From Pratylenchus scribneri (Eukaryota > Nematoda > Chromadorea > Rhabditida > Pratylenchidae), in the NCBI GenBank assembly GCA_030063045.1, contig JAQSEB010000081.1:124001-188000 (forward strand): DNA of 64,000 nt. The letters run 5' to 3'. Shown piece after piece: positions 12,042 through 27,844 of the stretch. Position 1 is the stretch's first letter. Each line of letters opens with the position of its first letter. The translations under genes were made by a program, and so were the position numbers. The notes beneath the pieces are model-generated. The model had not been told where the DNA came from, ran no database searches, and worked only from the letters and a program-made list of their open reading frames with translations.

Positions 12042-12172
12042 TTCCTGGAGATGATGAAAATATCAGCAAATTATTGAAAATTGTGGGCCAGAGAATTATA
12101 TCAGAAAATCCCCTTTTTGAATATTATATTTATGACATTACAGATCGATTAATTTTGGCTATTTTTCCATAA
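12042..12172 (+). other. Open continuation in another frame after the pseudokinase stop
   Basis: Directly after the in-frame TGA at 12039-12041, a different frame reads on as a protein-like segment (LIPGDDENISKLL ... ITDRLILAIFP) and stops with TAA at 12170-12172. The junction lies at a run of five A (12033-12037). A one-base homopolymer length difference would join it to the kinase C-lobe and add about 43 residues. It may be true coding sequence hidden by a base-calling error, or a decayed tail. Confidence 0.45.
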
Positions 12173-12344
12173 ATTCATTTGAATTTTATTTATTCTAATT
12201 CTAAAATATGTTGAGAATAAAAAAGATTTTATAAAATAGATTGTCAATATTTATTTATTAAGATCGAAATTTTGAAAATAATTTAAATAATAAGATGAGA
12301 AATACGTCAATAATAAATCGGGCTTCTTCCAATTATGTGTCAAA

Positions 12345-15300
12345 TCAATATTCAATAAATTCGTGAATTCGATCCGGCAAACGGTAACGGTCCTCTTCCT
12401 CGATTGCCTTGTCCACCCATTTTGCGCCCACAAACTGGCCATTAAATTGCTTTTGCCATTCATTCCATTCGAAAAGAGGCTGCTCTTGGCCAGAACGCCT
12501 GAAAAATGAGGAATAATATTATTATTGATTATTGAATTGGATACAATTTAATTTGGCGAAAAGACTAACGGTGGTCGGCGAATGGTTTGTACTAGACCAC
12601 AAAACCTAATCGATAGATTTCTATAATTTGTTCGATTTTTGGTTCAAAACTAATTCAAAATTGGTTAGCTAAACCTAAGCCAAACCAATATCAAAAGACG
12701 CGTCTCAATGAGATCTATTGATTGGGTATATGATTTAATGGTCTAAGAAAACTTCTTCTCTAAGCCGCTAGAGACCCTTAATTTTTTTACATTTTTCTAT
12801 TAAATTTTACCAGTATTTAATTTATTCCCAGTCTCACATTTTTCCAACGACAACATGCGTGACTTCGGCTGTCAATTCATCGCTAATCCGTCCATTTTGT
12901 TGCTCAATTTTGTGGCGCAATGAATTTCGTCCTGCTCCGTTCCCATCGATTGATTCATGCAAATGGAAAATGAAATCGGCGAACAAGTTGCCGGCCTCCA
13001 CCGGTTCACAATCCAATTCGTTCAAATTCAATGCGGACAATTCATTGAAGACCTGAAAATTTATTCAATTTATTAATGAAAAAATTCATTGTACCTTTTC
13101 CGCCTCTTGCTCCGCTTCTTCTGCCAATTGGGCCATTGTGTCCGTGTCCGATGATCCATTCTCTCCCTCATTTGCTCTTCCATTTTCATTTCCTGCCGGT
13201 CCATCTTCCGCCTCCATTCCTTCTTCAGTAGGTCTAATTTCTACTGCCGCAGATGATCCCCCTTCTTCATCTTCTTCCATTGAAGTCATTTCTTCTTCCG
13301 TATTTTCCTCTCGATGAATTTGTTCTTCTTCATTTGGAGTTGGAATTGTGAAAAGTTGAAATGGGGCAGCCGGACTGGTGTGGATCATATCCTCCTCTTT
13401 CCTTCAATTAAAATAATTTTTAAAAAATATTTTATCCAATTTTTACCATGGCAAAAGTTTCTTTTCCTCTTTGCATCGCAACAACCATTCCCCCTTTACA
13501 ATGTGCACTCGATTTGCTTTAATTTGGGAACCGCAGGTCATCTTTTTGGGATCCATTGCAATGGCAAAAGCCATTTCAGCATCTATATAATAAACATTTA
13601 GATGTAAGAAATGAATGCAAATCGCAATTACAAATTACAATCGCAATTACAAATTACAATCGCAATTACAATTTACAATCGCAATTACAAATTGCAATCG
13701 CAATTACAAATTACAATCGCAATTACAATTTACAATCGCAATTACAAATTACAATCGCAATTACAATTTACAATCGCAATTTACAATTACAAATCGCAAT
13801 TACAAATTACAATCGCAATTACAAATTACAATCGCAATTACAAATTACAATCGCAATTACAATTTACAATTACAAATCGCAATTACAATTACAATCGCAA
13901 TTACAAATTACAATCGCAATTACAAATTACAATCGCAATTACAAATTACAATCGCAATTACAATTTACAATCGCAATTACAAATTGCAATCGCAATTACA
14001 AATTACAATCGCAATTACAATTTACAATTACAAATCGCAATTACAATTACAATCGCAATTACAAATTACAATCGCAATTACAAATTACAATCGCAATTAC
14101 AAATTACAATCGCAATTACAAATTACAATCGCAATTACAATTTACAATCGCAATTACAAATTGCAATCGCAATTACAAATTACAATCGCAATTACAATTT
14201 ACAATCGCAATTACAAATTACAATCGCAATTACAATTTACAATTACAAATCGCAATTACAATTACAATCGCAATTACAAATTACAATCGCAATTACAAAT
14301 TACAATCGCAATTACAAATTACAATCGCAATTACAATTTACAATCGCAATTACAATTTACAATCGCAATTACAAATTACAATCGCAATTACAATTTACAA
14401 TTACAAATCGCAATTACAATTACAATCGCAATTACAAATTACAATCGCAATTACAAATTACAATCGCAATTACAAATTACAATCGCAATTACAATTTACA
14501 ATCGCAATTACAAATTGCAATCGCAATTACAAATTACAATCGCAATTACAATTTACAATCGCAATTACAAATTACAATCGCAATTACAATTTACAATCGC
14601 AATTACAATTTACAATTACAAATCGCAATTACAAATTACAATCGCAATTACAAATTACAATCGCAATTACAAATTACAATCGCAATTACAATTTACAATT
14701 ACAAATCGCAATTACAAATAACAAATCTCCATTACAATTCTCAATTACAAATTACAATTCAAATTTACAAATCATAATTGTTTGCAAATCACCTACTTGG
14801 TAATGCAATTGGTGTGGCTCCAAATAGGATGAGAATTTTCTGCAAATCCTGCGTGCTAACTCCGCCATTTGCATTCAACACACAAACTTTTTTCCCTTCC
14901 AAATGACGTCCAAAACGGCCAACCTCCGTTGTGTTCGTTTTGACCAATTCATATTCCTTCTTCAATTTCAGGTTAAGTCTTTTCTTCCGATTCAATAAAA
15001 TATTCGCTTCGTGTGGATCCGATTCATTCGCAATTATTGGACGAGAGCGGAGTCGCTGAAAATTGTAAAATTAATTTAATTTAAAATAAATTTACTTCAT
15101 CAAATTGATAAACATCCTTGAGTGAGTCAATCTCATCAATCTTAAAATTTAATCACATAAATTCATTCAATAATATTTATTTAAAACCGATTTATCGCTT
15201 CGCACTGAAACAATTGAAGGGAATTGGAGTAGACCATTGCGAACACCGGAAGCGCGCACCTCAACAATCTGGAATTGAAAATTATTTTATAAATTTGGAT

Positions 15301-18180
15301 ATTCTTTTAATTTTAAGGGAAAGATTGAAAATGGAAAAAAAAATGAAAGTGGGAAAAGATTTTAGTGGTTTAAAGCGATTAGTGGTTTGTGCTAACCCCC
15401 AAACCATATACTCAACCGATAGATCTAGTTCCCCCTACCCCTAACACCCACTTCGGACTTCGCACCTTCATCACCCCCCCCCCCCCCCCACCTGCGAAGT
15501 CCCCCCCCCCCCGGTACCCGCCCCCGATTGTCCCCCCCCCCTTGCCCATGTGTGATCTAGTCGATGCTCATCGCTTGATACTGATTTGGTTTAGGTTTGA
15601 CTAATTTTTACCTGGTTTTGAACCAAAACCATGAAATGGTTTTAACGGTTTAAGACGCTTGATTTTTGATCAAACCATGACTAATTATATACCAATTAAC
15701 AATCGACGCATCTTGATGAGAATGAGATCTATCGATTTGTTATAGCGTATATAGTGTTTTGAGGTCTAGGACAAACAGCTAAAACCTTTTCGCAACCATT
15801 TTCAATGTTTTTCGCCCATTCCATCCCATCCCTGATCCCTCATTTAACCTTAATATTCTCTTTTGGCACAAATCGATCGAATTTCCCGGGTCCTCCTCCT
15901 CTTGAGCCTGGCCCTCCACCACCACCCCCATCATTTCCATTTGTTTGTTGTTGGATTTCCATTCTTTTGTCCAGCCATTCCGGCCTTTCCTCTAACAAAT
16001 CTTCCTTTTCGCCCAGCGCCGCTCTCAGCCGTTGATAGTCCAGCGCTTTCAGTTTCGAGGTGATTCCGGCAACAATTCGGAAACGGAGCTGGTCGTCTCG
16101 GTCTCGACCATTTTGTAGAGCGGCAACCAAGAATGATTTGATATGGTTGAGTTGGGCATTCTCATAGCGGACGCCGACCACCTTTAAAAATTGATTTTTC
16201 TTATTTTTACGAAAACTTACGGCTAAATCCAACGTGGATTGGGCCCCATAGTCCGGTTTAATTTTGAACCAGCCATTTTTTTCTGCCCTGGCACCCGGTC
16301 GATAGAATGTATTTTGTCCTTTCACCACAATGCCCTCTTCGCCTTCTCGCATTGATTTTGTGTAGAAATTGACAAAATCTTGTCTAAAATTTGGGTTTTG
16401 GAATTCAATTCAAATGTGAAATTCTTACGCATTTTTGATGGAAAGTTTGGGCGAAACAAAAATAATTGAGCGATCTTCTTCTTTAAAAATTCTTCCCAAA
16501 ATCTCCAGCCGGTCTTTGAGTGGTAGATTTGCTTTCAATAAGCAATGACCATTGAAATAGAGAACATCAAAAACGGCTAAATTTTAAAGTTAATAGTTAA
16601 TTAAAATTATTTCAGACAGAAATTAAAACCTAAACTCCGATCAAATTGTGTGTGATTTTCGAAGAAATCCTCGTCCAAATGTTTTGGATCATAAATGTTC
16701 CCATCCGATGCACGTTTATTCTTTCCAACTAAAAATTTTAAGCAATATTTATTGATTTTAAGGTACTAATGGAGTTTATCCCCTTATATGGGAAAGGATG
16801 ATGATGATGATGAAGAAGAAGATGATGAAGAAAATGATGAGATGATGGAAGATGATGATGAAGAGGAAGAACTGTGAAGTGATCTTCTTTATCATCCTCA
16901 CCTGTCACCCATCCTTTCCCTCGTAGAGGACAAACTCCATTAGTACCAATTTTACACCTACCAAATTCCTGCTTTTTTCTATCCCAAATCAATAATTCAC
17001 AGTCGAGGACACAATCCTTCACTTCGGGTCGGAAGAATGGATGAATGCGTTTGGAGAGCAATGTTTCATTCGTTGCGCCCATTTTGTGGGTGTAATCATT
17101 GCCATTTCGAGTGTAATATTTGTAATTGATGCCACCGTATTTGTGCACCAACAAATGTTCGCCGTCATATTTGACCTCCACATAGAATGGACGTTTGCAG
17201 CAATTGATGATCTTCGCAAAACAAAAAATGGATCTATAATTAAATTTAATTTTAAAAACCTTTGCTATGCAATATTTGTTGTAATCGAGTCGTTTAAGCA
17301 GCATTGGTCGAAATGGTTTACAAAGGAGATTGCCGGTTAAATCGCGGCGGACACCGCTAGCGCCTCCCTCCTCCTCTTCAGTTGAAAATTGTTCGCAAAT
17401 TTGCAATAGGCTATTTCCTTCCTAAAATTCAACCAATTTAAAATCTTGTTAATTAAAAGTTGTAAAACCTTCCAAAGTGAGTCTGACCCAGGATGGAACC
17501 ATTCCATCAATGTATGAGCACTCAAATTGCCCAGCTCTCGTTCAATGTCTCCGAGGATGATGTGGAATATCCAATGCAATTCCTTTGTGGTGCAATGGCG
17601 GCAAAGTTTGTTCATTGCTTTTTCCTCTATAATTTTTGAATTTGTTATTATTTCATCTTAAAATAGCTTACGATCAGGTTTCTTAATATCCGGTTTAATG
17701 CGGTCCAAACATTCATTCACTTCAGCAATGGACAATTTTGGTGTTTCCACGTGATAATATTCACTCGATTTTGTCACCAATTTGTCAATGAGAACTTCTT
17801 TTCGATCCTCATATTTCTTGTCCAACTTTTGAACATTCAAAGCGCCAGCAACCAATACATTGAGTTTAGCCTGAGAATATTTAACAAATTATTAACAAGT
17901 TTTAGTGTGTAAAACCTCTCTAATTTGGAAATTTCGACTTTGGTCCTTGCTGGGAACGAATAGACGCATGGCCGGAAAAAAAAAAAAAAAATGTGTCATC
18001 CGTTCTGTGTTCAACAAATCCGTCCGAATGTTCAGTGACCATCGCCTCTCGCCATTTCCGGAGAAATCTATCGAATACAAATCGTTTCCCATCCTTTTGT
18101 TTATTTTTCATTTCCGCAAATACTTCACACAATCGATTGAACATTATTTTCTGCGCAACCGTCTGCCTTTCTTCATCCAT
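12345..18180 (-). CDS. lig-4: DNA ligase IV, about 990 aa, one homopolymer frameshift
   Basis: ATP-dependent ligase that seals double-strand breaks in non-homologous end joining, normally in the nucleus with an XRCC4-type partner. Sixteen exons (minus): 18180-17916, 17870-17672, 17626-17469, 17421-17260, 17211-16962, 16728-16630, 16576-16429, 16383-16221, 16181-15849, 15268-15188, 15140-15096, 15055-14797, 13582-13447, 13401-13095, 13052-12838, 12498-12345. The N-terminal DNA-binding domain is followed by the adenylation motif KYDG (lysine about residue 275, close to the human position), then EGIVVK and WFKIKPDY. Two C-terminal BRCT domains are recognisable (VHIVKGEWLLRC with LLPW; FVGAKWVDKAIEEEDRY). 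A glutamate-rich linker of about 90 residues lies between them. Removing one base from a T16 run in exon 1 makes the total 2973 bases, exactly 991 codons, so the frameshift is probably an error. Intron 8 is only 39 bases. Intron 12 holds a satellite; introns 5, 9 and 15 hold inverted-repeat elements. Confidence 0.93.
12555..12790. repeat. MITE family A copy (intron 15 of lig-4)
   Basis: A diverged copy with AATCGATAGATTTCTATAAT on one side and GACGCGTCTCAATGAGATCT on the other in inverted relation. It lies between the last two lig-4 exons. Confidence 0.65.
13611..14790. repeat. 19-bp satellite array with higher-order structure
   Basis: About sixty tandem copies of CAATCGCAATTACAAATTA and one-base variants. 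A variant block (AATTTACAATTACAAATCG) recurs near 13861, 14019, 14234 and 14392, giving spacings of 158, 215 and 158 and hence a higher-order unit of about 373 bases. Because 19 is not a multiple of three and no unit contains a plus-strand stop, all three forward frames stay open for over 360 codons. These are not genes. The array fills intron 12 of lig-4, between exons of BRCT domain 1. Confidence 0.95.
15365..15790. repeat. MITE family A copy interrupted by a poly-C insert (intron 9 of lig-4)
   Basis: The two MITE halves are separated by a C-rich block of about 130 bases. GATCTAG stands on both sides of the insert (15422-15428 and 15554-15560), as a short target duplication would. Confidence 0.7.
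16762..16947. repeat. GGTACTA-ended inverted-repeat element with GAT core, copy 1
   Basis: Ends GGTACTAATGGAGTTT and AAACTCCATTAGTACC are exact inverted repeats. The interior is GATGATGAAGAAGA on the left and TCTTCTTTATCATCC on the right. It lies in intron 5 of lig-4. Confidence 0.85.
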
Positions 18181-18948
18181 TTTAAAATTAATTTGATTGA
18201 TAATCTATCTGCAAATGATTATGATTATGGTTTAATAAAATTAGCATATTAGAAATCAATCATTCATTCATGAATCATAATCACAGCAGGGGCCAAGTAT
18301 AACCTTATTTTATTATTTGTTTTTATTTTTAGGAAAAGTAATAAAAGGTAAAGCTTAAATCACGGTTAAAAAAAAAGAAAGGATTTTTAGCTAGGCATTA
18401 ACGACGCCAAATTGAGCTCTATGGCCATGGCTACAACTTCCATCAAAATTGAATGAAAATTGGAAATGGGAAGCTGCTGGGAAGCTGGGACAGGACAGGG
18501 ATAGGCCATATAATTCTCTATTTCTTTAATTTTTAAGCATTGTGTGTTCTTTAGTCATTTTTTTATCTATAGCATGCATGGCTTTGTGGGTTTATATGTA
18601 GATATTTTACATAAATAACTACTACATACATTACCCTGCCTATGGCAAATATCTAAATCGGTCGCCATTGAAGTTTCGATGTACTTATTTGGCACCTATT
18701 TTTATAATTAGCGAAGACCCAAGATCAATGTCCAAAAGTCGAGATCGAGACTCGAGACTCAATTATATCTATAAGCATTATTTAAAATATAAAGCTTTGA
18801 AATAAACCCCTGCACTGAACTGAACAATTATATCAGTCACATCAATATTAACATTCTATTTATGCTTATATCCTTTCATTAATTATTTCTGATAATTCCG
18901 TGTTGAAAACTTATTTAAGAACCAATAATTCAATTGATCTTTTGCAAC
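18181..18948. promoter_or_regulatory. Shared upstream region of lig-4 and the DEAD-box gene
   Basis: The two genes are head to head, with 768 bases between their start codons. A divergent promoter is likely by position. A small GAGATCGAGACTCGAGACTC island lies at about 18740-18760. No specific motif was identified. Confidence 0.5.
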
Positions 18949-23577
<4,629 letters not shown>

Positions 23578-24932
23578 ATTGAATTGATGAGACTTTGAAA
23601 ATGATAAATCATTAGTGTTATTTAATTATATTTGAATTTTGTTATCAAATAAATTGGAATTTTTTTTGTTTGTTTGAATGATTTATTATATTAGCTTTGA
23701 ATAAAGAATTAATTAATTATTAATGGAATTTTTGATAATAGTGTAGTGTTCTCTACATTTTATTTTGAAATTTTTCGCTGAAAACTCATAAGGGAAATAT
23801 AGCATTACTTTTTCAATAATTAAATTTCCTGTACCGTTACCGGTTCAGAAACCAGTTTCGAAAAATTCGAACTTTGGTTTTTTGGTTCATATTATATATC
23901 GATCGACGCGCATCGATGAACAGCAGAGCAGGAATATGCAATTAGTTTTGCATACATAAAACTCAAAAGAAGTTATGGCTATTTTAGTAATTTTGAGTTT
24001 TATGCGAAACAAATGGTAGACGTGTCGAATGATGTATAATTTGACCCAAAATACCAAAGTTCATTTTTCGAAACCGGTTTGTAAACCTATACTGGTTCAA
24101 AAGATTTGTAAATTAATGTGAATTAAATTAATACAAAAAAGAATGAAATTATGATCGCTGGTTTAAGGTTAAAGTTTAAACCAATAAACACTGATAAAAT
24201 TATAACAGTTTCCTCCCTGCTGAGAGCTTGACGTAATAAAATTACGAAAAACAGCATTCATCCTGAATCAAACATCCCAAAAAGTTGTATAAACTTTAAA
24301 AAACCTAAAGTAAAGCGTACAGTATTTATTGGTTAATTTAAAGCGATTGTTTATCCAATTATTGATTGATTGACGCATCGCATTCACTTCACTTCTTCAC
24401 AAGCAAAGCATGCATAGCATTAGAGATTATACAAAGTAGACATTAGACAATAAGCAATAACCAATAACGATTTCACATTTTCATTTTTCAATTCATTAAT
24501 CAGCCATTCAACTTCAAAAACACAACAGACAACACCATCATCGAATTCGTTAATTCAATATCCAATTCAATCAACCAATAATTAAAAACAAATAAGTCTC
24601 AAAATAAATTAGGTGCAGGCGAGGCGCTCGCTACATGAATACTAGAAGCCAAAATTATTTTTAACATTCTCGTGAAGAGTCAACCAAAATTGAAGCAAAA
24701 TCCGCTCATAGTTTTCGCAAGAAATTGGCTCCACGAGCTTAATAATAAGCTAATTTCCAGTCTCATACTTAGTAGCAGCATCCACCCCGCTTTATTCTTT
24801 TTTTCAGCAGCACCAATGCCAATAAAATCATAGAATATCATAATAAATTTCATTGAACCTAATTTTTGTTTTTTAGATACAAATTTTGTCAATCAAAAAA
24901 CAAAAATAAATTCGATTTCAACAACAACAAAA
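23578..24932. other. Intergenic region between helicase and four-TM gene
   Basis: The first part includes the helicase 3' end with AATAAA-like signals at about 23648. A diverged MITE family A copy occupies about 23825-24110 (GTACCGTTACCGGTTCAG; GATGTATAATTTG). No further gene was seen. An acceptor-like TTTTTTAG at about 24868-24875 could be a trans-splice site for the next gene. Confidence 0.5.
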
Positions 24933-26211
24933 ATGTCCAATCAACAAATGGAATCGCGCTTTACCTTTTGCTGTGGTCCACTCCATACTCATGTTCAAAA
25001 GGTTTTACATCAAATTTATTAATAAATACTAAACAAACATTTTAAGGGTGCCTTCGTGTTCGCCATTCTCGGTGCTGCCATCAACCTCGCCATGGCATCT
25101 TCTTGCGTTGTTTGGTCCAACCCCAATTATGGAATGGTAAATCTTTGAATATTATTTGATTATTCTTCAATTGATTTCATCAGGTTTATCTTTCCGTTGC
25201 TCTCGTACATGTGTCGATCATTTTGGCCCAGCGTAAACGTGACCCGTCCTATTATTTGTCCTATTTGATCGTTATGTTCAAATAACTTACTTATTAGGAA
25301 AATATCGATAATCGATGTAAATCATATAATCTCAAGGTTCTTGAGTAATTAACACTCAACAGGACTTAAGGTTTATCGTTTATTATAACTATCAAATCAT
25401 CGTAAAGAACTGAAAATTACAAACCAAAATAGATAAATAGAATGATGTGGCTACTATTGCATTTTGGGCTCCTTAATGAGGAAATGATGAGATGATGATG
25501 TCATCCTCATCCACTTCTTCTTCTTCATCTCATCATCCTCATTCTTCTTCCTCATCCTTTCCCCAGTTAGGCTTAGGGGCCAAACTGCAATAGTACCGAA
25601 TGAAGAATGATGTATTGATGAATTAAATTAGCTAGAATATGCAAATGTCAAGGGCTAAATCTAAACCTTGGGATTATATGCGGTTTATATCGAACGATCC
25701 ATAATTTAAATAATTTGTATAATATTTTTCATTCAGGGAAATGGCTTGGTTCTCGGTGTTGCGTTTTGTCTCATCTCTTTGGCCACCATGATTTCTCTAC
25801 CAACATCGACCATTCGCAAATTCATCATCCTCAATTACGCCGATGATCGGAAGATGGGGATGTATTTCGAAAACCCCGCCTTAGTCAAAGCTGGTAAATT
25901 ATTTTTATTAAAAATGTGTTAAACTCGTAAATGAAATTAAATTAATATATTGAAATTTCAAAAATATATAAAATATTTAAAAGAATTTTTAAAATCTATT
26001 TTTTTCCAAATTTACAGACTTCCGTTTCGTCACTGGGCTCACCGTTTTGGTCATTGCAGTGAGTATTGCCCTGAATGGCTGGTTCTATTCGGTCGTTTAT
26101 CGCGCATACAAATTCATGAAGGAACAGCAAGACCAAGCATATATGGGAGAAGGAGTTCCGCAACAGGTCCAGGTTGAAGTGACAGGAGGAATTCACCAGC
26201 AGCCAATCTAA
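24933..26211 (+). CDS. Four-transmembrane protein, LAPTM-like, 198 aa
   Basis: Five exons: 24933-25001, 25047-25136, 25184-25270, 25737-25893, 26018-26211; total 597 bases. The N-terminus has a cysteine pair (FCCGPLHTHVQKG) directly before the first membrane segment (GAFVFAILGAAINLAMA). Three further hydrophobic segments follow: VYLSVALVHVSIILA, GNGLVLGVAFCLISL and LTVLVIAVSIALNGWFY. The tail is short, hydrophilic and glutamine-rich. The FCC-G-x-x-H-x-x-x-G start and four-TM layout resemble lysosomal LAPTM4/5 proteins and related small nematode and insect families, so an endolysosomal location is plausible but not shown. The donor of exon 3 (GTTATG at 25271) is weak, so the exact end of that exon is the least certain part. 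Intron 3 contains a GAT-rich inverted-repeat element. A SynMuv or synaptogyrin identity was considered and not supported. Confidence 0.8.
25449..25597. repeat. GGTACTA-ended inverted-repeat element with GAT core, copy 2
   Basis: Right end CAAACTGCAATAGTACC is inverted against the left end GGCTACTATTGCATTTTGGG. The core is GATGAGATGATGATG facing CTTCTTCTTCATCTCATC. It lies in intron 3 of the four-TM gene and matches the design of 16762-16947. Confidence 0.75.
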
Positions 26212-26559
26212 AGACGAGGAAGAAGCAAGAAAGGATGGAAGAATAATGGATGAATAAAATATTAAATCAGGCCAAATTATTGTTTTTTTCGGTTATATAA
26301 GTCAATCAAAAATTGAATCATTCTCTCCATCATCATCATCAATCAATTTTAATGTTTTTCTTTTCTTTTTTGCCCAAATAAATTTTGATAAATTAATTTT
26401 TGTTGATTTAATTATTTTCAAATTACATAGATTATAAGGATGAAAAAGTAATGGGCACTATATGAATAGAAGGGTTTTTGCCCCAAATCTGCCGATTTTC
26501 CCCCAAATTCTGCCTGTTTGAATATATTAATTCCCCTCTGTTCCTAAACATTAAATTCC

Positions 26560-27055
26560 TCCCATTCTGATTTTAAATAATTCCGCCTGTTCTGATTTTA
26601 ATAATTCCGCCTGTTCTGATTTTAATAATTCCGCCTGTTCTGATTTTAATAATTCCGCCTGTTCTGATTTTAATAATTCCGCCTGTTCTGATTTTAATAA
26701 TTCCGCCTGTTTTGATTTTAATAATTCCGCCTGTTCTGATTTTAATAATTCCGCCTGTTCTGATTTTAATAATTCCGCCTGTTCTGATTTTAATAATTCC
26801 GCCTGTTCTGATTTTAATAATTCCGCCTGTTCTGATTTTAATAATTCCGCCTGTTCTGATTTTAATAATTCCGCCTGTTCTGATTTTAAATAATTCCGCC
26901 TGTTCTGATTTTAATAATTCCGCCTGTTCTGATTTTAATAATTCCGCCTGTTCTGATTTTAATAATTCCGCCTGTTCTGATTTTAATAATTCCGCCTGTT
27001 CTGATTTTAATAATTCCGCCTGTTCTGATTTTAATAATTCCGCCTGTTCTGATTC
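26560..27055. repeat. 24-bp tandem repeat (about 20 copies)
   Basis: Unit TGATTTTAATAATTCCGCCT plus GTTC, highly uniform, with a few units carrying one extra A. Degenerate units extend left to about 26480. Since 24 is a multiple of three, one frame stays open as an eight-residue repeat (LILIIPPV), but the single-base insertion near 26890 changes frame, which argues against a selected protein. Confidence 0.93.
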
Positions 27056-27844
27056 GACATTCCACCTTCCGCGGAACCAAAAATTGATGAGGCCTTAATT
27101 TTTCCAAGCAATTTATTGTGAAATAAAAATTGATTGGATTATGGAAGGGATATAAAAAGAAGACAATATTGGAAATGGAATTGGAAAAAAAGAAATTTGA
27201 TTATGTAAATCAGGGAAATGAATAAATTTATTAAATTAAGAGAATATGGAATGAATTAATTGAATTCAAATTCAAAGAATTCATCAAAATTTAAAAGTTG
27301 TATAAAGGGGGCTATTTAGCCATGATAATCCGCATTACAAAATACAAATTGTTAATAGTTTAGAGATTAAAAAATGTAAAATTTATTACAAATCTATTAA
27401 ATTAGAAATTACTCTCTAAAAAATTAAAAAGTAATTTTAATTCAAAAATAAAATATTTATGTCTTACCCGGATTCGAACCGGGGTCACGAGATTCAGAGT
27501 CTCGAGTGCTAACCACTACACCATAAGACCACTTGCATAGTCGCAAGAAAAGAAAACATTTAACTTTAAGACAATTTTTTTAAAAAAATATCTTAAAATA
27601 GCATGAAAAACTAAAATTTATATCAATACTAGAGAAAATTTAAGTGTCAATCATAATTAATTTCTTGATTAAACCCCGATTTAATACAAATTTTACGGAG
27701 ACAAATCTATAAACTACAATCCGAAATCGAATCTCCCTACCAAAAATAGAAACACTCCCAGTCCCAGACGAAAATTGCAGACGGTCAGCAATGAAAATTT
27801 TTTGCAGGATTTTTGGCCATATCAATAAACATCATTCTATTGAT
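27056..27844. other. Intergenic, AT-rich, holding tRNA-Gln
   Basis: Apart from the tRNA no gene was found. It separates the 24-bp satellite from the 3' end of the FLYWCH/MULE gene. Confidence 0.5.
27459..27530 (-). tRNA. tRNA-Gln (CTG), first acceptor pair mismatched
   Basis: A 72-base cloverleaf on the minus strand. The D arm (TGGTGTAGTGGTTAGCAC) is typical of eukaryotic tRNA-Gln. Anticodon stem CGAGA/TCTCG encloses loop CTCTGAA, anticodon CTG. The T arm is CCCGG TTCGAAT CCGGG. Acceptor pairs 2-7 match, but position 1 (G) faces A at position 72, so the first pair is broken. It may still be functional, or it may be a decaying copy. Confidence 0.88.

Noticed and set aside
13556..14803. Three overlapping long forward frames (about 370-415 codons) rich in Asn, Gln and Ile
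   Set aside because: They are translations of the 19-bp satellite, which lacks stops in any plus frame. They carry no independent coding signal and lie in an intron of lig-4.
15470..15545. Poly-C runs as a CRISPR-like or structured RNA array
   Set aside because: No regular repeat-spacer pattern is present. The block is simple C-rich sequence inserted in a MITE.
26712..27107. Open frames with an eight-residue repeat on both strands
   Set aside because: Produced by the 24-bp tandem repeat. The frame changes at a unit with an extra A, and no start context or flanking exon exists.
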